A stretch of 64,000 nucleotides of DNA, taken from Combretum micranthum. Its lineage: Eukaryota > Streptophyta > Magnoliopsida > Myrtales > Combretaceae. Made by a program: the position numbers and the translations under genes. The notes under the pieces are model-generated. The model was not told where the DNA came from, made no database searches, and was given only the letters and a program-made list of their open reading frames with translations. Location of the stretch: assembly GCA_024138025.1 (NCBI GenBank), contig JAMXBD010000204.1:1178001-1242000 (forward strand), written 5' to 3'. Below are positions 35,704-47,378 of the stretch, in pieces. Each line of letters opens with the position of its first letter. Within the stretch, counting starts at the first letter, position 1.

Positions 35704-36967
35704 TCCTATTAGTGAATATTTATCCGTCTAATAGGTGATACTGATCAGTTCGTGGATTTTCCTGAAGACTATTACAATTAATCATCATGAGCAAGTGAGT
35801 AACTCAGATCTATTACATTGTTTGTGTTTGTAACTAGTGGCATACGCAATGCAAAGATAATAATATGGTTGATGTGGAAGACTATTGAGTATGTGATATG
35901 AGTTGTCTATTTGTATTAACAAACTAAGATAATCAAAGTGATAATACACATTGTCCGATGAATTAAGCAAAGCATGGTATATGTTTATGTATGTTTGTGT
36001 GTCATGAATGATCACCTTAAGCCTGATTAAAAAATATTGGCTATGTAATTAAAACAAGTATGCATTACATGAAATGCATTATTGCATATTTCAAAAGTAT
36101 GACAACCTACTACGTCTTAGTATTTTGGTTCTCCATTAATACTTGGTTTTTCTATACAAAAGATTTACAGTTCCACTCAAGATTATCTTTGTTCCGCTAG
36201 TTCTACGGGAACTAAGTGGCAATGAAGGACACTGCCCGTAGTATCACCTTGAAATAACTAATGCTTAGGAAGGTTCTATGGATTAATGCGGGAAATGGTC
36301 AGTTAAAATACCATTAAATTAAAGTGATAATCTAAAACGAGAAATTGTTGATTTTCCTATATACTTAGTTTCTCCTAGGCAAGTGGGTCATTAAGTAATT
36401 GTCTTTCAATCCCAATGAGAGGGCATAAATCTCTTATTTGTTTGGATTCTAGATCTTCTAGACTTGTATTTTGAGCATTTGTTTGATTGCTGTATTACAT
36501 ATGATTGTTAATGAACTTGCTTGATGTGTAATATATTTGGCTATTCACTGAGCTCGTGGTTTGGCTCACACTCCTAAAGATCTTTCAGGCTTACTCTATG
36601 ACCTCGGCTTGTTTTTTCCAGGAGCATGACTCTGATAAGATTTAAAAGCTAGAAGAATTTGGAACATTCATGATAACTTGTTTATTTTATTTCTTAGTTA
36701 TAAAATAGTTAGTATTTGAAATATCAGTTTATGTATTTAGAGACTTATGAGATAGGAATATGGTCTGTAATATTATATTATTCAAGACTTGTGATGTCAG
36801 TTATTTTACTAATTTATGACTTACATGTGTTTGTCATTTCTTACTGATGCAACTAAAAACCCTATTTGTTAGAAACTATTTCATCTATGAAGGTATACTA
36901 GTAACGGTACACATGTGTGGACTGTATGATACTACTAGGGTACCTTTAGGGCGTGATAGTTTTAAGT

Positions 36968-36979
36968 TGGTATCAGAGC
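36968..36979 (+). other. primer-binding site, initiator tRNA-Met
   Basis: TGGTATCAGAGC follows the 5' LTR after a 9-base spacer. It is complementary to the 3' end of plant initiator tRNA-Met, the usual primer for minus-strand DNA synthesis. It fixes the element's orientation as +. Confidence 0.85.
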
Positions 36980-37162
36980 ATGGTTGCTGGTATGAGAAAG
37001 ATGAATATGTGTAAGAACATAAATTGGTAAATGTAATAGTTATAGCATAAGCATAGATCCAATTAGAACTCTTTAGCATTAGTTGTGTAATTATGGGTAG
37101 TATTAGATGCACAAATAAAGTGAAATTTGTATGATTATTATTAATCATGCAAGTTTTGTTGT

Positions 37163-38194
37163 GTGCAGACTAATCCAGCCATATGTCATATTAGATGGGA
37201 GATTTTTAGCATGCAGGAGGATGAGACTTTGATAGATTATAGGTGTAGGCTGAGAGTTTTGGTAGAAGATTTATCATTGTGTGGGATCACCAAGATACTA
37301 GATGAGATCCTTAGCACATGGAAAAGAGGTATGCAACCATTATTTAAAGAATGGTTGCTCTTATTGGAAAGAGCTTTTCCCAATCCTGCAACAGCAATAG
37401 AGAAAATATATAGATTTGAGAGATTGGTGATCCAGAGAGGAGCGCTAGAAATTGATAATATAGCATTTATAGTATCATCCAGATTAGTAAGACCAACTCC
37501 CCCAAATTTTAGAGTATGGGTAACCATTGGACAAAAAAAGATCTATGCACATGATGTCATATATGATCATGTTGAAATCAGGGATAATAGTGCTCAGGAA
37601 GATGACTAGATGTTATGGCACGTCATCAATTGCAATTTTCCAAAGGAAGTCTTAATGGCTAGACTCGCCATAGTACCTAAAGTAGAAGGCGGGTTCAAGC
37701 ATCCTTCTAATCTTTATGTTAGCAGAATTCAAGATTCTATCAGGTCAGTTATGGTTGTTCCTAAAGAGTAGGACAGAGTTGCTACTAAGAGAATTGCTAC
37801 ATCTGTTATGTTAAGAGAAGAAGTATGGAAGAGAAGGAAAATGCAAGTTAAAAAGTATGTTTCAAATTGTCAATATGGAAAGTGGATTGGAACTCCTCAT
37901 GGAGGATGTATTGTAGAGGATGAACCTCTACCTATCTCCGGAGGCAAGCAGAGGATCGTTACTAAAAGTATCTAGATGGGAGACATAGATTTGACTTTGG
38001 CACCACTTGGGAATAAAGCTGTGAGGATAGGCAGTAGTAACAACGACTCTGATGATGAGGACGAGTATCCCCAGTTAGGTCCCAAGGAAAAAAGGCAAGG
38101 GATGCCTATACCCCAGCCTTTAGAGTCAGATCCAATGTTATATGTTATGATGTTTGTATTGTTTTTGAGTGATAGTATGATGGCTGTAAAATAG
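37163..38194 (+). pseudogene. extra gag-like reading frame between primer site and gag
   Basis: The longest intact piece is 148 codons (37163-37609). It contains 'FSMQEDETLIDYRCRLRVLV', then 'GITKILDEILSTWKRGM', and later 'AIEKIYRFERLV'. This is the layout of a retrotransposon capsid helical region (a 'DExxxDYxxR' start, an 'ILxxxxRGM' middle, an 'AIxxxxRxER' end). Reading continues with interruptions to an acidic tail, 'NDSDDEDEYPQLGPKE' (about 38040-38090). A normal gypsy gag begins only later (38430 onward), so this is an additional module. It could be a second gag type captured from another element or a lineage-specific accessory protein. I cannot assign a function. Confidence 0.45.
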
Positions 38195-38344
38195 TTAGGA
38201 AAACTTATGATACGTAGTGATGATCACCTAACTTTTGATGAACTAATAATAGATAATAGGAAATAGAGTTAGTGTCAATTTTGTTATGTACATATAGCAC
38301 TAACTATAGAAACTCATGTATGTTTTTTGATATATAGATATATG

Positions 38345-38370
38345 TGAAGATATATATATATATATATATG
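38345..38370. repeat. (AT)n-rich microsatellite
   Basis: GATATATATATATATATATATG-type run just upstream of the gag start region. Confidence 0.8.
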
Positions 38371-38429
38371 AATGCCTATAATTACTTTGGGTAAAGATGA
38401 ATTATGATGAGTGAAATTTAACTCAAATA

Positions 38430-38619
38430 AGATGTTTGATGCTGATAGAATATCAAGTGGAAGAGGCAGAAGTAGAAATGCGAAGACACTTGAAAATCCA
38501 CCAGAAAATGTACCCGTACCATTCCAAAACTGTTTGGAGGACATTTTGCTAGCACTTCAGCAGCAAAATGCACTAATTCTATAGGATTTATAAAATGGGC
38601 AAGTACCACATGTAGCACC
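38430..38619 (+). pseudogene. gypsy gag, N-terminal part (before the nested LTR)
   Basis: A frame opens with 'MFDADRISSGRGRSRN' (from about 38430) and runs through 'ENVPVPFQNCLEDILLALQQ', meeting two stops. This is the usual arginine/proline-rich start and coiled-coil-prone segment of chromovirus gag. It is interrupted at 38619 by the solo LTR; the coding text resumes at 42625 after the duplicated GCACC. Confidence 0.6.
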
Positions 38620-40289
38620 TGTCACGCCTCGAGGGTATTCTAATAATAAAAATCAAGAACCACTTGATTATCATTATTAGGTTACCTTCTAGGAGTGACA
38701 TGATTTTCAAAAACAGAATCTTTTAGTTGCTTGGATGGAATAAACAAACATATATAAGATGCAAATTAGTAACCAACTATTACAAACTACTATATTACAG
38801 ATCATAAGCTTCAGAATTCCTTACAACCTTAACTGATGCTTCTAATGCACATTACATGCACCGTAAGACTATTACAGATATAGATGTTCTAATTCTATAC
38901 TAAACTTTAGACTTCTGGCTTCTAGTCTCTTACCGGGACCATGCTCCTGCTAGTAATGAGCCACGGTCGCAGAGTGAACCTGAAAGGACTGTGGGAGTGT
39001 GAGCTAAAACACGAGCCCAATGAGTAATCAGAATTTATTACACATAGCACACAAGTTATTTAACAATCATATGAAATGCAGCAATCACACAAATGAACAT
39101 TACAAGTTTGGATAATCCGGAATCCAAACAGGATGAAGATTTACGCCCTCCATCGGGTTGAAGGATCACAATCTATGGTCCACCTACCCAGGAGATACTT
39201 TAAGCTTTCAGGAAATAACAATCTCAATTTAGTTATCTCTTTATACTTATCATGTTCATTATTTATTTCCTGTTTAGCTTTAGAAACTCCATTAAGTGTT
39301 AGTTATTCTCAAGTAATACCATAAGCGGCGTCCTTCATTTACCATGTAGTTCCTATGGTATTAACAGAACAAAAGTAATCTTGCAATTAACTACTAGCTC
39401 TCTGGCCTAGATAATTCAAGCATTACCAGAGATCCGAGAATCTAACACGTAGTAGGCTACCACTTACTCAATGCTTTTTATGCATAGTATGTTATGCATG
39501 ATTATTTTCCATTATGGTACCAGTAGTTATTAGTCAATTTAGGGGTGATCAACCAAAACAGACGATTCATTATAAACCACAAACATTATTTAGATATAGG
39601 CAATTGTGTTATCACTTGATTTAGAGTGACATGGCAATCAATGGAATACAATCCACAACTTTCATATTTTAAACAGATCATCAATTTTCATTATCTTTTT
39701 ATTGAAAGTTCACTATTAGTACAAGCACAACCAATGTAATAAAACTGAATCACTCACCTGCCCATTCTAGTTAATCGTAGTAATCTTCAGGTAGGTCCTC
39801 CCCAATACCCGAGTCACCTATTGATATAGACAGTATAAAGATTAAAAAATTTCCAGGCTATATAATTGAGTTTCTAGGAATACTTAAATGTCCTAATGGT
39901 TGGTTCTGGTTGGATATGTGAATCGATCAATTGGGTATTTGAAAGTTAATAACTTCATTGATTCATTTTTATTGCCTAATTATATTAATTTCCTTTTAAA
40001 TTACCCAATAAATTTTTCTTATAGACTATAGATACTTCTATACTCACAAATTTGGAGTATTTAGATTTCCATTGTTATCTGTTTTCATATAGCTATTCTA
40101 GTATATACTTAATATTTACTAACTCATAATTTATACATATATATCTTGTTATGAAAACATTTTTACTAATAAAAGAATTTATTAACTTAATAATAACTAT
40201 TTTTGAATTTATTTTCCCTTTTTCGAAAATCGTAAAAACATTAATAATTAACATCAATAATAGTATTAAAATAATTATACTATCAATAA

Positions 40290-40440
40290 TACTAAAAACA
40301 ACAATAATAACAATAATAATAATAACAATAGTAATAATAATCAATAATAATAATAACAATAGCAATAATAATCAATAATAATGACAATAGTAATAATAAT
40401 ATTAATAAATATAATAATAATTCAATTTCCGAAAATAAAT
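40290..40440. repeat. AAT/AAC-rich low-complexity tract
   Basis: Long irregular runs of AATAAT and AACAAT units. The frames seen here (40093-40378) are Ile/Asn homopolymer artefacts. Confidence 0.85.
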
Positions 40441-40911
40441 TGAAGGAAGTAATTATATTACATTAAGAATTATACTAATGATCTTATGTTAAAGTAATTT
40501 TGATCTTACTTTTATATTATTTTTAATAATATTTTCGAAAATAAAAAATTCTTTTAATAATAAAAAGATTATTAATAATTATAATTAAAAATTTATTATC
40601 CGAAAATTATTTACTTAAGTAATTTATATTTCAAAACTCCTTTTTGGATTAATAATAATAGATTAAGTATTAAAACATTCTACATTTAATAAAGTTAAAA
40701 AAAATAATTTTGTTTTTGAATTTAAATAAATAAATAAATAAAATTCGGATTTACTATTATATATTATTATTACTATTTCAGAAAATGAATAATTGCAGGA
40801 AAAATATTAAAATTTCCAGAATTACTTATATTAATTTTTATTATATATATACATTTATTCAGAATCGTTTTCCTTTACTACTTTTTTTTTTTTTTTAAAT
40901 TTTGGCCGAGA

Positions 40912-41033
40912 GGTACACGGGGTGTACACGCCCGTGTACCCAGCCCGTGCTCATCGGGGGAGCACTGTTCATCATCTTCCCCGATGAGCCGCGGCAAAAT
41001 CTGGCAAATCCCGACGTTAGAACGTCGGGATTT
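40912..41033. repeat. three consecutive perfect hairpins in the GC-rich island of the solo LTR
   Basis: GGTACACGGG (40912-40921) pairs with CCCGTGTACC (40931-40940). GCTCATCGGGG (40949-40959) pairs with CCCCGATGAGC (40979-40989). AAATCCCGACGTT (41006-41018) pairs with AACGTCGGGATTT (41021-41033) across a 2-base loop. All stems are perfect. They occupy the position where other family-1 LTRs carry GCCGGC-type repeats. Confidence 0.9.
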
Positions 41034-42624
41034 TGGTTCTAAACTACTCCTAGGAACATTAGAAGCTTAAATATCCAAGAAAAACTGAATTCAAACAACA
41101 TGTTCATCACGAAATCGGATCATCAAGCTCGGCTAGGGTTCGGAAAGATTACCTTCGTTGTGGCGTTCCGATGAAATTCGAAGCTTCCAACTAGCTTGGT
41201 TAGCTTCCTAAGATGTCTAAGAGTTAGTAGCAATCCTTAAAACTCAAAGAAAATTCACGGAATAACATCTCTTACCTCGAGCTCGTTTTCCACGCGTTTC
41301 CTAGGGTTTCTGTTCGAAATTTTGAACTGGGTTAATGCGATGGTTTAAAAATTGATTCCAGGCTTTGATTGACTCCTAATAAGCTAGGGATGAGTTCTGG
41401 AAGGTTTGAGAATTTTTGGAAACCGTTTGCTTCTCCAACCGAGCTCGTTTGCATATATATATATGCATAACCTAGTGCAACTTCCCAGCCGTGTTCATTC
41501 TTCGAATCTGAACAAATTACCCTTGTTTTGTTGTCCATTTGGTCTTTTGTTTGATTGTCATTAAGGCTGAGATGATTTGTCACGTTTTTATTTGCTTTGA
41601 AGGAGATTGGTATTGACTTTAACACAAATAATGAAGGAAATTCGGCTCACCAAAATCAATAAGATCTCAGCCCTCCAAACACATCAGATTCGTCTCCAGC
41701 AAGCCAAGGTTATATATATATATGTATTATATATTAGTTAACTATTATTTAGTTAGGTTTTCGGGTATTTTAATACAATATTAGGGTATATTTTAGCCTA
41801 TATATGTAAGTATATGTATACAAAGGTCTTTAATGAATCCTATGAAGTGTTTAGTTTAACAAAAAGTACAAATTTAAACTTTAATAATACGTATCTAATT
41901 ATTTAAGAAAAACTTGTCCTACGCGATTTGAGTTTGAAAAGCTTTTCGGGTCAATTTTTTGTTTCAGACTCCAAGGGCTTTAGAAAACCCTAATTTGGTC
42001 ATTGGTATGATTCAATTCTATATTTGAAGTCTAGATTTCAAGTTATATATCAATTTATGTTTTTATTGGGTATTTATAATTCTAACAGTTTATCCTAAGA
42101 ACACAATTTTCCAACTACAATTCTATTGAACCATTTAAGTAATAAAGCTACTAATATATAGGCTATACTAGTTATACATTTTAGATTTGGATACTCACTA
42201 TGAAATCTTATCAATGTAGTTTACTACTAACTAATAATCTCAAATTTTAGGGTTTCAATGCAAGTATAGGTTCATTACTATACCTTGGTTTAATTCCAAA
42301 GCTCTAATGAATACTAAGATAATCACTTGATATTCATATTGAGGTTTTCCTATATATTCTGCCTGTTTGACAAAGATTCGGGTTTAGAATTGGAAGTTTT
42401 CTTTGATCAAAACCTGAATTATTAACTCAGAATACTAAATCTTGTTTTTGGAGTCACTTGAGGTCAAAGAAATCCTTTTATAAAGTCTATGAGTCCTAAA
42501 CCGATCAAATTTAAAGTATCTATCTAATTAGAGTTTCTAATTAATTCTTAAGGTTACTAGTCAACCCATAATTTCCAATCTAGGGTTGTATCATATGGTG
42601 GAAGTTTTCGGGGTTTACAGCACC

Positions 42625-43620
42625 ACCAGCTGAGGCACCGGCAATGCCTTTAGCACCTTCCAGAAGAAAGGAAGGACATGCTACACTAGTCCAATGTCAA
42701 GCAAATGGACCAGTGGACCATAATAATGAGGTTAAATCCGCTATCGAGGTGCAAGGACTGCCTCAACATGAACAAGAATTACCACCACCATCACCACCCC
42801 TATTACATCCTCAAAGAAACATGTTACCTAAATTCATAAAATGCAATAGGTATTTTGAAGGGTTACCAGGAAAGCTAGAAGAAGCTAAGAACTGGCTAGC
42901 TCAGATTAAGCAATCTGGTGATGTATTTCAGGTACCAGAAGCTCTTAGGGTACCATATAAATCTTACTTGCTAAGGTTAAGAGCAAGAATATGGTAGGAT
43001 TCCAAGCAAAGAGGGTTGCCGCAATCTATCACATGGCAAGTATTTAGACGAGAATTTCTGAAGAAATATTTCCCGAATAGTCTAAAGGCGAAGTACAGTA
43101 CCAACATGATGAACCTGACATGGGGTAGTAAAACAATTGATGAATATGAACATGAGTTCAATCGATTGTTGTAGTTTGCTCTAGATGCTTATTGAGATAG
43201 TGATGAGCTAAAAAGGCACATTTTCATGGCAGGTTAGAACCTAATTTTCAGAGGAGACTTGCTGAGTTTGAGATTGCTGATTATGCAGCTATGATAGAAA
43301 AAGCCTGAATCATTGAACGTGTGAAGAAATATGAGGTCGAGAGGTATAAGAAGAGAGTACAGACCTTTAGAAAAAGAACTTATGATAATTCTATGATAAA
43401 GTCCCTGTTTAAGAAAAGCAAAATTTTTAAATCCTCTAAAATGGGTAAGGGGAATAGTTGGAAAGAACGATGTCACATGTTGAAGATGTAAGGCTCTCAT
43501 TATCCAAGAGAATGCCTACTATTGCAATATAAGTGTTACTACTGTGGTGAAAGTGGACACATGCCCAAAAAGGAAGAGTGCAACTTGTTTTGTCTGTAAT
43601 AAAGTCAGACATATATCGAA
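42625..43620 (+). pseudogene. gypsy gag, capsid and nucleocapsid remnants
   Basis: The proline-rich start (ending '..PQHEQELPPPSPPLLHPQ') leads into a capsid domain: 'FIKCNRYFEGLPGKLEEAKN', 'WLAQIKQSGDVFQVPEALRV', 'PYKSYLLRLRARIW', then 'TWQVFRREFLKKYFP' and 'IDEYEHEFNRLL'. All are standard chromovirus gag landmarks. Two CCHC knuckles follow in different frames: 'KCYYCGESGHMPK' (about 43531) and 'TCFVCNKVRHISNNC' (about 43583). At least three stops and two frameshifts occur. Gag would build the particle and bind the RNA; it is inactive here. Confidence 0.85.
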
Positions 43621-44350
43621 CAACTGTACATAGAGAATTAACATTGCAGCTGGTCCGCTAAAGTCCAAAGGAGTGGTCGGAGTGACAGGTCTGAAAAATG
43701 TAAATATAAATATCAACAAAGCTACGACAACAGCTAGAGTCTATGCTATGCATGGAACTTTAATTGATGATGTGGAAATGGAGAAGGAAGATGAAGGAAA
43801 CAATTGGGAGAAGCTAAACCTGATGACCATAGTCTCATTGCAGGTATGTAATTACATATTTGCATATTTAAATTTGTAGTATAAAGCACAGACACGATAG
43901 ATGCATGGTAAATACTCTTATGGATTAGAAATAATATGTAATTAATAAATGATAAATAGGAACAATCCAAGTGAAAGAGCAAACTACGTATACCTTATTT
44001 GACATGGGAGCAACACATTCTTTCATAAATGCTGAATTAGCAAAACGAGTAGGGCTACCAACTCAAACCATGAGTAAGGAGTTAGGAGTTACTATACCAA
44101 CATGAGACCTGATAATAACACAGAATATGATAAGAATATGTCCATTAAAGATTGGGGATCAAGAATCATTTGCTGATCTAATCTTGGTGGATATGCAAAA
44201 ATATGATGTCATTCTAGGTATGACTTGGTTGATTGCTATAAAAACAAAAGTTAACTGTCGTCTCAAAAAGATATCTTTTGTTAACAACCAAGGAGAAAGG
44301 AGTATATGGGTGAGATACATAAAGAAGTCGGATGCAAGATAACAACAATT
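43621..44350 (+). pseudogene. gypsy protease remnant
   Basis: After a low-complexity linker, 'TLFDMGATHSFINAELAKRV' (about 43990-44050) is the aspartic protease active-site region. The usual D-T-G/D-S-G is D-M-G here, which would probably abolish activity. Downstream, 'ADLILVDMQKYDVILGMTWL' is the conserved flap/C-terminal 'YDVILGMDWL' block. A stop lies between the two (about 44103). Confidence 0.8.
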
Positions 44351-45147
44351 GAGGTTGAAGAGGAAGAGAATGTGGAGTTAAACAGATGTATTCTTGGAGC
44401 TACAGAGGGTGGATCACAAGAATTAGATATTCATACTATAAGAATGGTATGTGAATATCTGGATGTGTTTCTAGATGAATTACCCGGATTACCCCCAAAT
44501 AGAGTAGTGGAGTTCTCCATTAACTTGATACCTGGAACTGAAGCAGTATCAAAAGCTCCATATCCAATGACACCTGTGGAATTGAAGGAAGTAAATGTGC
44601 AATTGCAACAATTGATGGATAAAGGATTTATTAAACCAAGTGTTTCACCTTGAGGAGCACCGGTGTTATTTATTAAGAAGAAAGATGGTTCAATGAGACT
44701 CTGTATTAAGTACAGGGAATTAAACAGAGTTACAATTAATAACAAATATCCTTTACCAAGAATTGATGATCTCTTTGATTAATTACGAGGAGCAAAGGTA
44801 TTTTCTTGTTTTGATTTAAAGTCAATATATCATCAAATCCAAATAAAGGCAAAAAATGTACCAAAGACTGCATTCCAAACCAGGTATGGTCATTATGAAT
44901 TTTTAGTCATGCCATTTGGATTAGCAAATGCACCTGTAGTTTTCATGGACTTCATGAACTGAATCTTCAAACCCTTGCTGGATATTTGTGTGATTGTGTT
45001 CATAGATGATATATTGGTATATTCATGTACTGAAGAGTAATATCAAGAACACTTAAGAAGTGTGTTGCAGATATTGAGAGATAATAAGCTTATGCCAAAT
45101 TGTTAAAATGTGAATTTTGGCTTAAAAGTATAGCATTTCTTGGACTA
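44351..45147 (+). pseudogene. gypsy reverse transcriptase remnant, truncated
   Basis: The order is correct for Ty3/gypsy: 'VCEYLDVFLDELPGLPPNR', 'QQLMDKGFIKPSVSP', '[20 protein letters not shown]', '[16 protein letters not shown]', '[19 protein letters not shown]' and 'VIVFIDDILVYS' (FIDD catalytic box, about 44999). The '[17 protein letters not shown]' wording is chromovirus-like (Tekay/Del group) rather than Tat/Ogre. Four or more stops occur, mostly TGA where arginine is expected, consistent with decay of methylated cytosines. The frame ends just after the 'LLKCEFW..' block, where the Helitron-like array begins. RNase H, integrase and chromodomain are missing. Confidence 0.9.
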
Positions 45148-46314
45148 TATCTATTTAACCATATTTAATTCTATTAAAAACCTATTTAATTTCATGATTT
45201 TAGGGATACCAAAAATCTTTTTGTCCATACACTAAAAAGGGAAAAGACTATGTCTATTTAACTCCTATTTAATTTTATTTAAACCCTATTTAATTTCATG
45301 ATTTTAGGGATATCAAAAATAATTTACGCCCATATGCTAAAAACAATATATTAAAAATATTTACACTAAAAATATTTATACTAAAGACACTAAAGCAGAT
45401 GCTTTTGCGTTGATAATATAACTATGTCTATTCAACCCTTATTTAATTTTATTTAAACCCTACTTAATTTCATGATTTCAGGGATATTAAAAATATTTTA
45501 TGCTTATATGCTAAAAAAGAAAAAGAATATGCCCATTCAACCTATTTAATTCTATTCAAACCCTATTTAATTTCATAATTTCACGGATATCAAAAATATT
45601 TTATGCCTATATGCTAAAAATATTATATTAAAAATATTTATACTAAAAATATTTACACTAAAGACACCGAAGGAGGTGCTTTTGCTTTAATAGTATAGAT
45701 GATTTCAGGGATACCAAAAATATTTTATGCCTATATGTTCAAAAAGGAAAAAACTATGTCTATTTAACCCCCATTTAATTCTATTAAAACTCTATTTAAT
45801 TTCATGATTTCAGGGATACCAAAAGTATTTTACACCCATATGCTAAAAACATTATATTAAAAACATTTACACTAAAAATATTTACCCTAAAGACACCAAA
45901 GCAAGTGCTTTTACTTTAATAGTATAGATAACTATATCTATTCAACCCCTATTTAATTATATTCAAACCTTATTTAATTCCATGATTTCAAGGATACCAA
46001 AAATATTTTATGCCTATATGCTAAAAAAGGAAAAAACTATATCTTCAACTCCTATTTAATTATATCAAAACCCTATTTAATTTCATGATTTCAGGGATAC
46101 CAAAAATATTTTATACCCATATGCTAAAAAAGGAAAAGGCTATGTCTATTCAACCCCTATTTAATTCTATTCAAACCCCATTTAATTCCATGATTTTAGT
46201 AAATACCAAAAATTTTTTACGCCATATGCTAATAACATTATATTAAAAACATTTACGCTAAAAATATTTATATTAAAAACACCAAAGTAGGTGCTTTTGC
46301 TTTAATAGTATAGA
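45148..46314 (-). mobile_element. Helitron-like element/tandem array with four terminal signatures
   Basis: On the minus strand the outer end is TCTATACTATTAAAGCAAAA, the typical 5' terminus of plant Helitrons (TC start, 'TATACTATTAAAG'). It abuts a host T at 46315, consistent with insertion between A and T of the LTR (compare GAA|TAAAA at 34193/34194). The same terminus recurs, diverged, at 45404-45421, 45677-45700 and 45905-45928. Between termini a unit of about 105 bp repeats ('tatttaattt.atgatttcaggg', 'ataccaaaaatattttatgc', 'ctatatgctaaaaa'). The far end is not identifiable as a CTRR hairpin terminus. No Rep/helicase coding is present. Confidence 0.6.
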
Positions 46315-47378
46315 TAAAAACAGATTCATAGCTAACAATCTAGACTCCAAATAAATGTTTAGACTACACCATTGTTATAGTTAGAGAATTCTAAAGCTCT
46401 TGGAGACTGAAATCGAGAATGGTTTAATAAGCTTAGAAAACCTTTATCACGTGAGATAAAACCTTAGGAATAATTAATTACGTAAAATTTAACTCACAAT
46501 TTGAATTCAAAGATAATCTAGAAAATTTGTAAAAGCTTTTAATAAATTTTTAAAGATAGAACTTCTAAATAATTGAAATATATATATACCCATTTAACTT
46601 GATAAACTATCATAAAACTAAGATAATTAATTAATTAAATAGAAGTATAATTTTAATCTACATATTCGGTGAAAATACACAGAATTTGCAGTTGAAAATT
46701 TGGCTAAATCTCCTAGTTAAAATTATCAATACAAATGGGTTGCTAAAAGTCAATATAAAGAATTGCAAAACCAATTAAAATTGACCAAGTGAACACCTCA
46801 TTAAATGCCGCAAAACAAAGCAAGAATCAACTTGCATCTTGGATGAAAAGTTGAGAAGAGGAGTACACTTTGCCTATAAAAAACTTTTCTTAATTAGCTA
46901 CAAACAAAACAATTAAAACACACAAAATAACAACATACGCATACAAAAACAACAACAAAAAACACACAAATACAACTCCATATAAACAAACTTCAACAAG
47001 GTCCCAAGTAAAAGCTTAAGGAAGGAACAAAGTTAAGGTAAGAAAAAATTCATTTTAAGTTAGTTTATGTATTACTTAGTAGCTTAAACAATGTTTTTAT
47101 TAACTTAACTTCGTATCAAGCTTAGGGGAGGGTTGAACATCTTCATAACAGTTCTATGTAAGGTAATATCTAACTCTAAAACTCTATTTATGTACCATGA
47201 TATGTATAGAAGCTAAGAAATTACATATTATGATGATTATAAGATGTTATATGTGTTGATAGATCATGAGCAATAACTGAGGATCATAGAAAAACACTAA
47301 AAAATAGCTAGACACTAAGTGCAATACATATATGGTGTAGTAAAAATAAACTTCGAACTAGGAAAAAACAAAAAAGAT

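Larger units (their letters stand above)
33864..36958 (+). repeat. gypsy family-1 5' LTR (3095 bp)
   Basis: It starts TGTAAACCCCGACAATTTT and ends TTTAGGGCGTGATA, the CA terminus having become TA. It is shorter than the sister copies partly because about 320 bp are deleted at 34930, where the 3' LTR retains 47117-47438. The primer site follows nine bases after the end. Confidence 0.85.
38620..42619 (-). mobile_element. solo LTR of family 1, antisense, inside gag of its own family (4000 bp)
   Basis: It reads TGTCACGCCTCGAGGG at the left and ..GGGGTTTACA at the right, the reverse complement of a family-1 LTR. The flanks are the 5-bp duplication GCACC (38615-38619 and 42620-42624). Interior blocks match the other copies in reverse: 'agtgtgagc..aaac' for the 'gctcacact' block, 'tgttcatcatctt' before the GC-rich island, and 'gagataac..' later. 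It is the longest copy, with an AAT/AAC expansion at 40290-40440. Confidence 0.9.

Noticed and set aside
36885..37148. Minus-strand frame over the LTR/primer-site junction
   Set aside because: Antisense shadow of the gypsy leader, with no domain.
40093..40378. Overlapping frames of Ile/Leu and Ile/Asn runs on both strands
   Set aside because: Translation artefacts of AAT/AAC simple repeats in a solo LTR.
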